Positions 18,211-26,657 of a DNA stretch of 64,000 nt are shown piece by piece (the first letter of the stretch is position 1; each line of letters begins with the position of its first letter). Origin of the DNA: Paraburkholderia kururiensis JCM 10599 = LMG 19447 (GTDB lineage: Bacteria; Pseudomonadota; Gammaproteobacteria; Burkholderiales; Burkholderiaceae); assembly GCF_003986935.1 (NCBI RefSeq), contig NZ_RJZE01000004.1, positions 248,001-312,000 on the forward strand. Reading direction: 5' to 3'. The position numbers were made by a program, and so were the translations under genes. The notes under the pieces were generated by a model. The model searched no databases. It worked only from the letters and a program-made list of their open reading frames with translations, and had not been told where the DNA came from.

Positions 18211-19602
18211 ATGAGAACCCCCACCAAAATCGAGGAACTCGACGTCTACGTCTGGGAAGGCAAGGCGGACATCGTCGACCGGGTTGCCCGCTGCATGGCC
18301 AGCTTCGACGTCGAAGTGATCCGCGCCGACGACATCGCCATCTCGCCGGAGCGCTCGGCGCTGCGTCCGTCGCTTGCCATCATCAGCGTGAGCGTGATCG
18401 ACTCGGGCGCGCTCGTGCTGCGCGACTGGCAGGCGGCGCACGGCATGCCCGTGGTGTGGGTCGGCCAGGCGCCGCGCGACCACGATCCCGCCATGTACCC
18501 GGCCGAGTATTCGCACATCCTGCCGCTCGATTTCACCTGCGCCGAACTGCGCGGCATGATCTCGAAGCTCGCGCTGCAGCTGCGCGCGCATTCGGCGCAA
18601 ACGGCCGCATCGGACGCGCTCGTGGCCAGCTCCGAATGCATGCAGGCGCTGCTGCACGAAGTGGACACCTTCGCGGATTGCGAAACGAGCGTGCTCGTGC
18701 ACGGCGAAACCGGCGTGGGCAAGGAGCGCATCGCGCAGTTGTTGCACGAGAAGCACACGCGCTACGGCAAGGGGCCGTTCATCGCCGTGAACTGCGGGGC
18801 CATTCCCGACGGCCTCTTCGAGTCGCTGTTCTTCGGCCACGCAAAAGGCTCGTTCACGGGCGCGGTGGTGGCACACAAGGGCTATTTCGAACAGGCCGAC
18901 GGCGGCACGCTTTTTCTCGACGAGATCGGCGACCTGCCGCTCTACCAGCAGGTGAAGCTGCTGCGCGTGCTCGAGGACGGCGCGGTGACGCGCATCGGCT
19001 CTCCGGCGGCGGTCAAGGTGGACTTCCGGCTGGTCGCGGCGACCAACAAGAACCTGCCGCAACTCGTGAAAGACGGGGCCTTCCGCGCCGATCTTTACTA
19101 CCGGCTCGCCGTGATCGAACTCAAGGTGCCCTCGCTGGAGGAGCGCGGCGCGGTGGACAAGATCGCGCTCTTCAAGGCGTTCATCGCGACGGTGGTGGGC
19201 GCCGAGCGGCTCGCGGCGCTGCCCGACCTGCCTTACTGGCTCGCGGACGCCGTCGCGGACATGTACTTCCCCGGCAACGTGCGGGAGTTGCGCAACCTGG
19301 CCGAACGGATCGGCGTGACGGTGCGCCAGGTCGGCTCATGGGACGCGGCGCGCCTGCAGCGGCTGCTCGCGCTCGTGCGTAGCACCCAGCCCGTGCCCGC
19401 CGAAAGCGTCGCCGAGGTGCTGGTGGACCGCAGCAAGTGGGACATGGCCGAACGCAACCGGGTGCTCGCGGCCCTTGACGCGAACGGCTGGCGCCGCCAG
19501 GACACGGCGCAGCATCTCGGCATCAGCCGCAAGGTGTTGTGGGAAAAGATGCGGAAGTACCAAATTTTCGAGGAGGAACCCGAAAGCCGGGAAACTGAGT
19601 AA
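18211..19602 (+). CDS. sigma-54 enhancer-binding regulator of the tad locus
   Basis: A 463-residue sigma-54 dependent activator. Residues 1-130 form a receiver-like domain without an obvious phosphorylatable Asp pocket, resembling the degenerate receivers of VpsR-type activators. The AAA+ domain (about 138-370) has Walker A GETGVGKE (165-172), the sigma-54 contact loop as GSFTGA (213-218, with Ser in place of the usual Ala), Walker B LFLDEIG (near 234-240) and the arginine-finger region. A Fis-type helix-turn-helix is at about 420-450. It starts 10 bp after tadG, so it is likely co-transcribed and could control pilus genes or other targets. No clear -24/-12 promoter was found before flp. Confidence 0.88.
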   Translation: MRTPTKIEELDVYVWEGKADIVDRVARCMASFDVEVIRADDIAISPERSALRPSLAIISVSVIDSGALVLRDWQAAHGMPVVWVGQAPRDHDPAMYPAEYSHILPLDFTCAELRGMISKLALQLRAHSAQTAASDALVASSECMQALLHEVDTFADCETSVLVHGETGVGKERIAQLLHEKHTRYGKGPFIAVNCGAIPDGLFESLFFGHAKGSFTGAVVAHKGYFEQADGGTLFLDEIGDLPLYQQVKLLRVLEDGAVTRIGSPAAVKVDFRLVAATNKNLPQLVKDGAFRADLYYRLAVIELKVPSLEERGAVDKIALFKAFIATVVGAERLAALPDLPYWLADAVADMYFPGNVRELRNLAERIGVTVRQVGSWDAARLQRLLALVRSTQPVPAESVAEVLVDRSKWDMAERNRVLAALDANGWRRQDTAQHLGISRKVLWEKMRKYQIFEEEPESRETE

Positions 19603-19650
19603 TAATGACCCCCGAATTGTTAAAACTAAAACTGTTCGAGCAGGGGTTAC

Positions 19651-20385
19651 ATGGACCAGAAGTCAAAACTTCGACAGATCGCGCTCGTCGCGATGTTGAC
19701 AATCGGGGGAGTGCAAGCCGGCTGCGCGCAAACCGCACCGGCTGAGAGCGGGGCAACGGGGAGTGCGGGGACGGCAGGGGCAGTAGAGTCCCAGCCGGCA
19801 GTACCGGCGCCCTTGCCGGTGGTCACGCCGGCCGCCGCGTCTTCCACTGCGGCTGCCAGCGCAAACGATTCCGCGACGGACGGCGGCAATGTGGCGGAAC
19901 TGCAACGTATGATCCACGGCCCTGACCTGGCCGAACTGCGCACCACCTACAACGGCAGCTACGGCGCGAGCCTCCTGTTCTACGCCAAAGAGATGACGTA
20001 CTACGTCGCGCTGTTCCAGCAGAAGACCTTCTGGCGCGTCATCAAGACCACCGACGAAACCCGTGCAGAAGCCATCTACCGCGATTTCGCGCGGCAGACG
20101 GTACAGCTGTCGGACGTCGAGATTCGCCGCACGCGGCTCGAAGCGCAGAAGGCGTTCACCGAGCGCCTGATTGCCTTGCAGCAGGTGCGCGCAAACCGCC
20201 TCGAGGCCGACCTTTCGGTGGCGCGCCAGCAGCAGGCTGCTGTGGCGACCCAGCAGAAGGAAACCCGCCAGCAGGCGAGTGCGCTGCAGAACCAGAAGGC
20301 CGCGGCGCAGGACCAGCTGCGTGCGACCCAGCACCAGGTGCGCGAGCTCCAGCGTCAGCTGGAAAGCGGCTTGCCGACGCACTGA
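19651..20385 (+). CDS. DUF2968-like lipoprotein with C-terminal coiled coil
   Basis: A 244-residue protein with an N-terminal signal and a lipobox-like VQAGC (Cys25), then an Ala/Pro/Thr-rich linker to about residue 85. A conserved central block (about 90-145: LAELRTTYNGSYGASLLFY, TFWRVIKTTDE) recalls the DUF2968 family of unknown function. Residues 155-244 form a long Gln/Ala/Arg-rich coiled coil. It lies 48 bp behind the sigma-54 regulator with its own spacing, so it may or may not belong to the tad operon. A 9-bp stem hairpin follows at 20412-20434. The DUF assignment is moderate. Confidence 0.68.
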   Translation: MDQKSKLRQIALVAMLTIGGVQAGCAQTAPAESGATGSAGTAGAVESQPAVPAPLPVVTPAAASSTAAASANDSATDGGNVAELQRMIHGPDLAELRTTYNGSYGASLLFYAKEMTYYVALFQQKTFWRVIKTTDETRAEAIYRDFARQTVQLSDVEIRRTRLEAQKAFTERLIALQQVRANRLEADLSVARQQQAAVATQQKETRQQASALQNQKAAAQDQLRATQHQVRELQRQLESGLPTH

Positions 20386-20411
20386 TTCGCGGCGTTTGCG
20401 ACGAGCATGAC

Positions 20412-20434
20412 GGCTGCGGCGGTGCGCCGCAGCC
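20412..20434 (+). terminator. hairpin after the DUF2968 gene
   Basis: GGCTGCGGC (20412-20420) pairs perfectly with GCCGCAGCC (20426-20434) around a 5-nt loop, 26 bp after the stop. No T-run follows, so it may be a Rho-assisted or inefficient terminator. Confidence 0.4.
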
Positions 20435-20552
20435 AGCTTCAGTATGTGCCGGCTTCCGGCGCGCCGTTCGGTGCGCCTTTTGTGCCTGCTTCAGGCGCGT
20501 GTGGGCGAGCGTGCTCGCAGTGTCGTTGCGCGATTCGCGCCGTGCCGCTTGC

Positions 20553-20729
20553 CTACGTCTTGTTCTTCCCCTTGTCCTCCGGTTCCGTGGGGTCGACCGC
20601 AATCGGGTCGCTGGCAGGGAAGGTTTCTTCGAGCGCCTCGTCGAGCCGCTCGTCCGCCGGCTCGACGGGATGTGCCGCGTCGGGTTGCGGCCTGCCAGGC
20701 TGCGGCGTGGAGGGAGCGGGCTTCGTCAT
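20553..20729 (-). CDS. small acidic hypothetical protein (EETFPASDP motif)
   Basis: A 58-residue protein rich in Pro, Glu and Asp, starting at ATG 20729 after GGAG and ending KGKNKT. Its core reads RLDEALEETFPASDPIAV, a motif I recognise from short conserved proteins widespread in proteobacteria, usually annotated only as hypothetical. No signal or membrane segment is present. It is convergent with the DUF2968 gene. Function unknown. Confidence 0.72.
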   Translation of the reverse strand: MTKPAPSTPQPGRPQPDAAHPVEPADERLDEALEETFPASDPIAVDPTEPEDKGKNKT

Positions 20730-21157
20730 GGCGTTCTCCGGGGCATCGGCTGATCCTGAGAAGGATAGTTCAACCGTGCGCGGGTGCGAGGCGCTTCGGC
20801 CAGGCTCGTCACGCTAAAGCCCGGCATCTATCGACGCAGCCTCGACGCAGCCTCGACGCAGCCTCGACGTGCCCTCGGCTCGCCCTGCATTGAACCGTCC
20901 GATGAAAGCCAAACGCAAATGTCACGCTGCACGTTTATCGTGGGCAGCGAGTGGCACTTGCGATCTCTTTTCGCAATTTGTCCAGACGCAAAAGTGGCCG
21001 CCAGTTCTTACGTTAAGGTTACGACTGTACTAGCCTTGTAGAGGCTGCCACAGGTCGCCACATTTCTACAATTTCCCGCTACGACATTCGTCTTCGGAGT
21101 GTCGCGGATGCGGCACGCATCGTGCTCTTTCTCCGCACACAAACAAGGTGCACGTAC
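20730..21157. other. 428-bp intergenic region
   Basis: No coding region is supported here. It contains an 11-bp tandem repeat at 20831-20869 and the presumed promoters of the divergent small genes at 20553-20729 and 21158-21385. I could not define promoter boxes with confidence. Confidence 0.5.
20831..20869. repeat. 11-bp tandem repeat
   Basis: The unit TCGACGCAGCC occurs three times in succession (20831-20863), with a partial fourth copy to 20869. It is intergenic and has no evident function. Confidence 0.8.
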
Positions 21158-21385
21158 ATGGAAACAGCCCGAAGGGAAAGGATGCGGCGCATCCACGCCT
21201 CGCATCTGGTCGAGGCCGAGCTGGAACATCTGGAATGGGCCACGCGCCAGCCTATGCGCCGGCCGCTGAGCGCCGGCTACTGGCGCCGCCGGGTGCTGGC
21301 CGTCAAGACCGACTTCGAACTCACGCAGCAACAGGACAGACGGCTCGAAATGCTGCTCGCGCGGCTCGACAACGTGCCCGCTTAG
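21158..21385 (+). CDS. small basic hypothetical protein
   Basis: A 75-residue protein starting at ATG 21158 (METARRERMRR...), rich in Arg, Leu and Glu, with no signal peptide or membrane segment. The amphipathic pattern suggests a helical protein. An upstream in-frame start at 21122 adds 12 residues but lacks a better ribosome-binding site; AAGGTG lies 8 bp before 21158. It is convergent with the Hfq2-like gene. No family is recognised; it is called a gene because of codon use and a plausible ribosome-binding site. Confidence 0.55.
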   Translation: METARRERMRRIHASHLVEAELEHLEWATRQPMRRPLSAGYWRRRVLAVKTDFELTQQQDRRLEMLLARLDNVPA

Positions 21386-21524
21386 CGCCGCGGGCGCCGC
21401 GCCGTGCCCAGCGCGCGTCGGGGTCGGTGGCGGTGGTGTACAAAACAATCCGCGCCGCCGGCCGCATTGGGCCCGCTGTAGAACCATCATCGTTTGGAGA
21501 GCGCAGGGCGTCGCGCCCATGTGT

Positions 21525-21552
21525 GCAAAGGGCGCCGCATTCGGGCGCCCTT
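21525..21552 (-). terminator. probable terminator of the hfq2-like gene
   Basis: AAGGGCGCC (21528-21536) pairs with GGCGCCCTT (21544-21552), a 9-bp stem with a 7-nt loop, 75 bp beyond the stop codon of the minus-strand gene. Only a short TTT follows on that strand. Confidence 0.45.
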
Positions 21553-21626
21553 GGGCGATGTACGTCGTGCCGCGCAACACGACACGACAGCTCACAACGA
21601 AGCGTCGGGCGCTCAGCCGGTCTTGA

Positions 21627-22115
21627 TTACTCGTGGCCGCCGGAGTTGCCGCCACCGTCCCCGTGGCCGCCGTTGCCCGTATCGCCATGACCGCCGTTGC
21701 CGGCGTTGCCGTAGAGCCGCCGGCGGCGCGTCACGACCACCGGTCCTTCGGACGACGACGTGCGCTCGCCGCCGGGCGAGGGCGTGCCGCCCGTGCCTTG
21801 CGCGTCGCGTGGTTCGCGCGATTCACGCGGACCATGCATGCCGTGCGGGCCACGGGTGCTGCCATGCTCGCCGTGCGACGGGCGGCCCGTGCGCGGCCCG
21901 GGGCGCGTGCCCGTATCGAGCTGGATGGTGGAAATGGCGCGCTTGTAAATGCCTTGCAGGCCGACGGGCGTGCGCAGCATCACCAGGTACTGATCGAACG
22001 ACTCGATGCAACCCGTCAGGCGAATGCCGTTGACGAGGTAAATCTCCACGCGCTTGCGTTCCTTGCGCGCGGCGTTCATGAAGTCGTTTTGCGGATGCGA
22101 TTCTGCGGAAGGCAT
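21627..22115 (-). CDS. hfq2: Hfq2-type RNA chaperone with long Gly/His-rich tail
   Basis: A 162-residue Sm-like RNA chaperone. Residues about 9-70 form the Hfq core, with [21 protein letters not shown] (Sm1) and [10 protein letters not shown] (Sm2, the YKHAI position reading YKRAI). [11 protein letters not shown] is conserved. The C-terminal 90 residues are a disordered Arg/Gly/His-rich tail with repeated GNGGHGD units. Burkholderia are known to encode a short canonical Hfq and a longer second one (Hfq2); the sequence and length fit the second. ATG 22115 is chosen because it puts the Sm core at the usual distance; an upstream ATG at 22139 adds eight residues. It would pair small RNAs with mRNA targets. 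Confidence 0.85.
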   Translation of the reverse strand: MPSAESHPQNDFMNAARKERKRVEIYLVNGIRLTGCIESFDQYLVMLRTPVGLQGIYKRAISTIQLDTGTRPGPRTGRPSHGEHGSTRGPHGMHGPRESREPRDAQGTGGTPSPGGERTSSSEGPVVVTRRRRLYGNAGNGGHGDTGNGGHGDGGGNSGGHE

Positions 22116-22565
22116 GGATGTTCGAGGCGGGCGGCGCAACGCCGCAGTAATGGGAAAACGATTGCTCGCCGCGATTCTACCCTGTGTAGGGCGAGCGCGC
22201 GCTGACTGGACAAAACACGCCCACTATAGACGCTTGCGCCGGCCTGCGCACTACGAGAGCGTCATGTTACGTCTCGTTACGAACCGAGCGCCTCTGGACC
22301 GCCTGCCGACCGGCGCGAGTGGCGTGTCTTGTCGCTTGCGCTTGCCTGTGTCCGCGGCATCGGTTTAGGTCGTGCCCGCGATGAGCGTCCGCGCATGCCA
22401 TCCGGCCGTGCGCCGCCGGAAGAAAAACGGCTTGCCTGGAATAAATGTGTTTGCCCGCGCGTTCAGGTGACAGGTAGCGCATCTGCGGCTGCCTCCCTTG
22501 CCCACCGCCATCGTGGCGTGCGGCTTTGCCGCCGCCTGCCGCGAGACGTCTTTCGGAGACGACAC
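22116..22565. other. 450-bp divergent intergenic region (hfq2-like / sigma operon)
   Basis: No gene is supported. It carries the promoter of the minus-strand hfq2-like gene, with a possible -10 TATAGT (reverse strand) near 22225, and a candidate ECF promoter for the plus-strand lipoprotein/sigma operon at 22438-22465. Confidence 0.5.
22438..22465 (+). promoter_or_regulatory. candidate ECF-sigma promoter (autoregulation)
   Basis: GGAATAA (22438-22444) and CGTTCA (22460-22465) are separated by 15 bp, the general layout of ECF-type promoters (GGAA-type -35 with a CGT-type -10). It lies about 100 bp before the small lipoprotein that leads the sigma/anti-sigma genes, as expected for self-activation. 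Confidence 0.4.
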
Positions 22566-22706
22566 ATGAAATCGCCACGCCTTTTCTCTCTTCTCGTGAT
22601 GCTCTGCGCGCTCGCGCTGTCCTCGCTTGCCACGGCGTGCTCGACCGGCAGCGACATGAACTCCAGCAGCAGCGGCCAGTCGAGCGGCAGCAGCGGCGGT
22701 TATTGA
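22566..22706 (+). CDS. 46-residue lipoprotein preceding an ECF sigma gene
   Basis: A very short lipoprotein. ATG 22566 gives a signal peptide with lipobox LATAC, and the mature part is only about 22 residues, nearly all Ser and Gly, ending SGGY. A purine-rich GGAGACGAC lies just upstream. Its stop codon TGA overlaps the likely TTG start of the ECF sigma gene, so translation is probably coupled. The role is unknown; it might be an envelope reporter or simply a leader peptide for the sigma operon. Confidence 0.65.
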   Translation: MKSPRLFSLLVMLCALALSSLATACSTGSDMNSSSSGQSSGSSGGY

Positions 22707-23257
22707 CGAGCCGCGATGTGCTTCGCCGTCCGCCGCAGGATTTCGAATCTGAAGTCGTCAGCTGGTTGCCGCAGGTGCGCCGTTACGCACGTGCCCTGAC
22801 GGGCGATCCGGCATGGGCCGACGACCTCGTGCAGGACACCGCCGAGCGAGCGCTTTCGCGCTGGTCCGCGTTTCGTCCGCATAGCAATCTGCGCGCGTGG
22901 CTGTTCACGATTCTGCGCAACCTCTATGTGGATCAGCTGCGCGGCCGCCGCGAGTTCGCCGTCGATGACGAAAGCGCGCCCTGGCGCAACCTGGAAGCGC
23001 CGCGCAGCGAGGTGGATGGACTCGTGCTGCGCGATGTGGAGCGCGCGCTGTACTGCCTGACCGTCGAGCAGCGCGAGGTGTTGCTGCTCGTCGGCGTGGA
23101 GGAACTCAGCTATAGCGAGGCGGCCGCCGTGCTCGGCGTGCCGGCCGGCACGGTGATGTCGCGGCTCTCTCGCGCACGCGAGCATCTGCGCATGCTGCTC
23201 GCCGCCGGGCCCGCGGCGCGGCCCTGTACGTTGACCGTAGTGAGCAATTCGCGATGA
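22703..23257 (+). CDS. ECF-subfamily RNA polymerase sigma factor
   Basis: A sigma factor of about 184 residues. Region 2 (about 20-85) contains ALTGDPAWADDLVQDTAERAL and LFTILRNLYVDQLR. Region 4 (about 115-165) contains LTVEQREVLLLVGVEELSYSEAAAVLGVPAGTVMSRLSRARE. No ATG is available near the start: TTG 22703 overlaps the lipoprotein stop (TTGA), and GTG 22718 is the alternative (179 residues). An in-frame ATG at 22526 lies before the lipoprotein start and is unlikely. The anti-sigma gene follows by ATGA overlap. The trigger and regulon are unknown; the operon probably responds to envelope stress. Confidence 0.88.
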   Translation: MTSRDVLRRPPQDFESEVVSWLPQVRRYARALTGDPAWADDLVQDTAERALSRWSAFRPHSNLRAWLFTILRNLYVDQLRGRREFAVDDESAPWRNLEAPRSEVDGLVLRDVERALYCLTVEQREVLLLVGVEELSYSEAAAVLGVPAGTVMSRLSRAREHLRMLLAAGPAARPCTLTVVSNSR

Positions 23258-24108
23258 ACAACGACGACCACAGCCAGGGCCGGGGCCACACCAACCACGC
23301 CGATCCGCCCGCCGACGCGCTCGATGCCCGCACCTTGCAGGCGTTGTCCGCGTTCGTCGATGCGGAACTGCCAGAGCGCGCGCGCACGGAGATCGAGACG
23401 CGACTGGCCGCCGATCCCGCAGCCGTGAGCCGCGTAGCCGCGTACCGCGCGCAGAGAAACGCGTTGCGCGCGCTGTGTGCGGCGCAGTCGGGTGAAGCGG
23501 CATACGAATCGGGCAGTGAAACGGCCTATGTAGTGCTGCGCGCACGCGCGCCGTGGTGGCAGCGCGCGGGGCTGGCGGCGTGCTGGCTCGTCGCGGGCGC
23601 GGGACTTGCCATGACGCTCGCCGCGCTCGTTCCGCCGCTCTTCGAACATCACGACGGCTACGGCAAGCCCGCCGCGTTCGCGCAGCGCGCCGACGTGGCC
23701 TACGCAGTCTATTCGCCGGAGCGCCGCCACCCCGTGGAAGTGGGGGCGGACGATCAGGCACAGCTCGTCGCCTGGCTTTCGAAGCGGCTCGACCGGCCGC
23801 TCTCCGTCCCGTCGCTCGGCGATTACGGCTACACGCTCGTGGGTGGCCGTCTGCTGCCGGGCGACACCGGCCCGGCTGCGCAGTTCATGTACGAGAACGC
23901 CGCCGGCACGCGTCTCACGCTTTACGTCACGGGCGCCGCGAACCAGGCGGCCGCGCTGCGCACGTTGCGCGAAGGCGAGCGGCGCACCATCTACTGGATT
24001 ACCGACCGCACCGGCTATGCGCTCTCCGGCCAGCTTCCCGAAGGCCGCCTGCATGCCATCGCCGTGGACGTCTGCACCGCGCTCGGCGGCAAGCCCGAAC
24101 AGTGGTGA
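23254..24108 (+). CDS. membrane anti-sigma factor
   Basis: A 284-residue protein translationally coupled to the sigma gene (ATG 23254 overlaps its stop). The cytoplasmic N-terminal region (about 20-75) has the ALSAFVDAELPERARTEIE pattern of anti-sigma domains but no HxxxCxxC zinc motif. One transmembrane helix lies at about 102-127. The periplasmic C-terminal domain (about 130-284) probably senses the signal; it contains GGRLLPGDTGPAAQFMYEN, as in other Burkholderiales anti-sigma factors. It is expected to hold the ECF factor inactive. Confidence 0.85.
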   Translation: MNNDDHSQGRGHTNHADPPADALDARTLQALSAFVDAELPERARTEIETRLAADPAAVSRVAAYRAQRNALRALCAAQSGEAAYESGSETAYVVLRARAPWWQRAGLAACWLVAGAGLAMTLAALVPPLFEHHDGYGKPAAFAQRADVAYAVYSPERRHPVEVGADDQAQLVAWLSKRLDRPLSVPSLGDYGYTLVGGRLLPGDTGPAAQFMYENAAGTRLTLYVTGAANQAAALRTLREGERRTIYWITDRTGYALSGQLPEGRLHAIAVDVCTALGGKPEQW

Positions 24109-24412
24109 GCCGCGAAACATCGCGTAATAGGGCCCGCAACGGCCGCGCTGCGCTGCCGGAATAGCGTGACCCCGGCGAGGCGTTTACAACGTGCAGACCC
24201 CGCCTCACGGCGCACGACCGTCCCGACGCGAAGGTGCCTTCGCGACGTTGCTTCAGGCAGGCAGCGCAGCCGAAGCCACGCCGAAGCCAAGCTCGCCAGC
24301 CGTGCGCCGACGACAGGCGCGGGCCGTTGCAAGACTCAACCGTCGACGGCGTTGCATGGCCTGCGCATGCAGACGCGTGCCCGTTGGCGGTCCTGTTTGC
24401 AGGACGAACGTC
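24109..24412. other. 304-bp spacer after the anti-sigma gene
   Basis: No gene, terminator or promoter could be defined with confidence between the anti-sigma gene and the Gly/His-rich lipoprotein. Confidence 0.4.
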
Positions 24413-24913
24413 ATGCCGAATACCTTTGCTCGTACTCTGGGATTCGCTCTCGCCGCGACGCTGTACGGCTGCGCCGTGCCGCCGCCGAGCGAGACCCTGC
24501 CACCCGTGGCAGCCGTGCCGCTAAACGACACGCTGTGCCGCACCATCACGACGACAGCCGAGATAGACGGCCAGCCGCACACCGTGCGCGGCACCGCCTG
24601 CCGCCAGCCGGACGGCACGTGGCGCACGGACGCCAGTCCGCAAGCCACGGTCGTCTATCCGGGCCCCTATGCGGACTACGCCGACTACTATGATGACGGG
24701 TGGTACGGCGCCGCGCCTGTCACGGTGGTGGGCGGCGGATTCGTATTCTTCGACGGCTTTCATCACCACCCTCACGGGTTCCATGGCGGCGGTTTTCACG
24801 ACCACGGTTTTCACGACCATGGCGGCTTTCATGGCGGTGGATTCCACAGCGGCGGCATGCATGCCTGGGCCGGCGGCGGCATGCATGGCGGCATGGGCGG
24901 CGGGAGGCGTTGA
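24413..24913 (+). CDS. Gly/His-rich putative lipoprotein
   Basis: A 166-residue protein starting at ATG 24413. The N-terminal signal has a lipobox-like LYGCA (Cys20). Residues 45-80 form a small domain (TLCRTITTTAEIDGQPHTV, ACRQPDGTWR) typical of surface-antigen/17-kDa-like envelope proteins. The C-terminal 65 residues are almost only Gly, His, Phe and Met, with HHHP and repeated FHxHG/FHGGGF units that could bind metal. Tyr/Asp-rich DYADYYDD separates the two parts. The function is unknown; a metal-binding or structural envelope role is inference from composition. Confidence 0.7.
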   Translation: MPNTFARTLGFALAATLYGCAVPPPSETLPPVAAVPLNDTLCRTITTTAEIDGQPHTVRGTACRQPDGTWRTDASPQATVVYPGPYADYADYYDDGWYGAAPVTVVGGGFVFFDGFHHHPHGFHGGGFHDHGFHDHGGFHGGGFHSGGMHAWAGGGMHGGMGGGRR

Positions 24914-25020
24914 AATACGCCGAGGCGCGCCGATGGGGGCGCCGATGGGGGTGCCGATGAAGGCGCCGCCGATGCGCCCCGCACTCAGGACCCCATACCC
25001 AGTCGGCCCGAGCGTGAATG

Positions 25021-25060
25021 ACGAAACCAGACGAGATCCGACGAAACCCGACGAGACCCA
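25021..25060. repeat. 10-bp tandem repeat
   Basis: Four consecutive 10-bp units related to ACGAAACCCG/ACGAGACCCA lie just before the flavoprotein gene. If translation began at GTG 25014 they would encode an Asp/Glu/Thr-rich N-terminal extension. Confidence 0.7.
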
Positions 25061-25076
25061 ACCGCTGCCGCGCAAC

Positions 25077-26657
25077 ATGACGCCCACCTTGCCACCCCAT
25101 GTTTCCGCCGCGCGCTTTGCGCAGGCCCTTGCCGCGTTCGGCGCCATCGTCGGTGCGAACCAGGTGTCGACCACGGCCGCCGAACTCGCGCGCTACGCCG
25201 ACCCGTTCGCGCCGGGCGACGGCGAGCGCGCGTTCACCGCGTCGGCCGTGCTCACGCCGGCGTCCGTCGATGAAGTGCGCGCCGTTCTGCGCGTCGCCAA
25301 CGAATATGGCGTGCCGCTGTGGACCGTCTCGACGGGCCGCAACTACGGCTACGGCGGCGCAGCGCCGCGTCTGGCGGGCTCCGTGGTGCTCGATCTGCAG
25401 CGGATGAACCGTATTCTCGAAGTCAACGAGCCGCTCGGCTATGCGCTCGTGGAGCCGGGCGTCAGCTACTTCGACCTGTACCAGCATCTGCGCACGCACG
25501 GCTACCGGCTCTGGACCGACCCGCCCGCCGCGGGTTGGGGCAGCGTGATGGGCAACACGCTCGAACGCGGCTTCGGCTACACGCCCTACGGCGATCACGC
25601 GGCCACGCAGTGCGGCATGGAAGTGGTGCTCGCGAACGGCGACGTGGTGCGCACCGGCATGGGCGGCATCGATACCGGCACGGCCTGGCAGCTCTATCGA
25701 TACGGCTACGGTCCGCAGTTCGATCCGCTCTTCATGCAGTCGAACTACGGCATCGTGACGAAGCTCGGCGTGTGGCTGATGCCGGCGCCGCCCGCGTACT
25801 GGATCGTCGAAGTGCAGTTTCCGCGCGAGGACGATCTCGCGCCGCTCGTCGAGACGCTGCGGCCGTTGCAACTCGCGGGCACGATCGGCCAGCATGCCGT
25901 GATAGAAGGTGCGATTCGCCGCGCCGCGGGCCTCTCGCCGCGCGAGCACTGGTACGACGGGCCCGGCGCCATGCCGGAGAGCGTCGTGGCGTCGATGACG
26001 AAGCAACTCGGCGTGGGCCGCTGGAACCTGCATTTCGGGCTCTACGGCGAACCGGAAGTGATGGCCGCGCAGTACCGCATCGTCGAGCGCGCGTTCGCGT
26101 CCGTGCGCGACGCGCGGTTCATCGTGACGAAGTACAGCGGCGACGAACAGCCCACGGCGGGCGGCGCCCGCAACCGCGCGGGCATTCCTGCGATGAGCGC
26201 CTTTCGCATGCTCGACTGGCGCGGCGGCACGGGTGCGCACGTGGATTTTTCGCCGCTCTGTCCCGCAACAGGCGGCGACGCCATGCGCCAGTACACGCTC
26301 GTCAAGACGCGCGCCGCCGAATACGGCTTCGACTACTACGGCGGCTTCACCGCGGGCGGGCGGCACCTGCATCACATTTTCTCGGGGATCTTCCCGTCCG
26401 GCGACGCGCTCCTCACGCAACAGGCAAGCGACCTCATGCGCGCGTTGATGAGCGACGCGCGCGCCGCGGGCTACGGCGTGTATCGCTCGCATCTCGCGTG
26501 GATGGACTTCGCCGCCGCGCAGTACAGCTTCAACGACGGGGCGCTGCTGCGCCTTGCCGAAACGATCAAGGACGCACTCGATCCGCAAGGCGTGCTGTCG
26601 CCGGGCAAGCAGGGCGTGTGGCCGCGCGCGTGGCGCGGCGCACGCGGCTATACATGA
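25077..26657 (+). CDS. p-cresol methylhydroxylase/vanillyl-alcohol oxidase-like flavoprotein
   Basis: A 526-residue FAD-dependent oxidoreductase of the VAO/PCMH family, which oxidises para-alkyl phenols. The N-terminal FAD-binding domain (about 55-230) has VSTGRNYGYGGAAPR and GYTPYGDHAATQCGMEV; the C-terminal substrate domain contains GYGVYRS, matching the Tyr-Arg pair that binds the phenolate in 4-cresol dehydrogenase, and ends with the LSPGKQG motif. Length fits the family (about 520-560). I choose ATG 25077; GTG 25014 is an alternative and neither has a strong ribosome-binding site. The next gene overlaps by ATGA. No c-type cytochrome gene (CxxCH) lies nearby, so the electron acceptor is uncertain, and the covalent FAD residue was not located. 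The substrate is not known. Confidence 0.85.
   Translation: MTPTLPPHVSAARFAQALAAFGAIVGANQVSTTAAELARYADPFAPGDGERAFTASAVLTPASVDEVRAVLRVANEYGVPLWTVSTGRNYGYGGAAPRLAGSVVLDLQRMNRILEVNEPLGYALVEPGVSYFDLYQHLRTHGYRLWTDPPAAGWGSVMGNTLERGFGYTPYGDHAATQCGMEVVLANGDVVRTGMGGIDTGTAWQLYRYGYGPQFDPLFMQSNYGIVTKLGVWLMPAPPAYWIVEVQFPREDDLAPLVETLRPLQLAGTIGQHAVIEGAIRRAAGLSPREHWYDGPGAMPESVVASMTKQLGVGRWNLHFGLYGEPEVMAAQYRIVERAFASVRDARFIVTKYSGDEQPTAGGARNRAGIPAMSAFRMLDWRGGTGAHVDFSPLCPATGGDAMRQYTLVKTRAAEYGFDYYGGFTAGGRHLHHIFSGIFPSGDALLTQQASDLMRALMSDARAAGYGVYRSHLAWMDFAAAQYSFNDGALLRLAETIKDALDPQGVLSPGKQGVWPRAWRGARGYT

Noticed and set aside
16282..19062. Long open frame on the minus strand opposite tadG and the sigma-54 regulator
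   Set aside because: It is Arg/His-rich without motifs, the usual mirror of high-GC coding sequence on the other strand; the plus-strand genes have clear domains.
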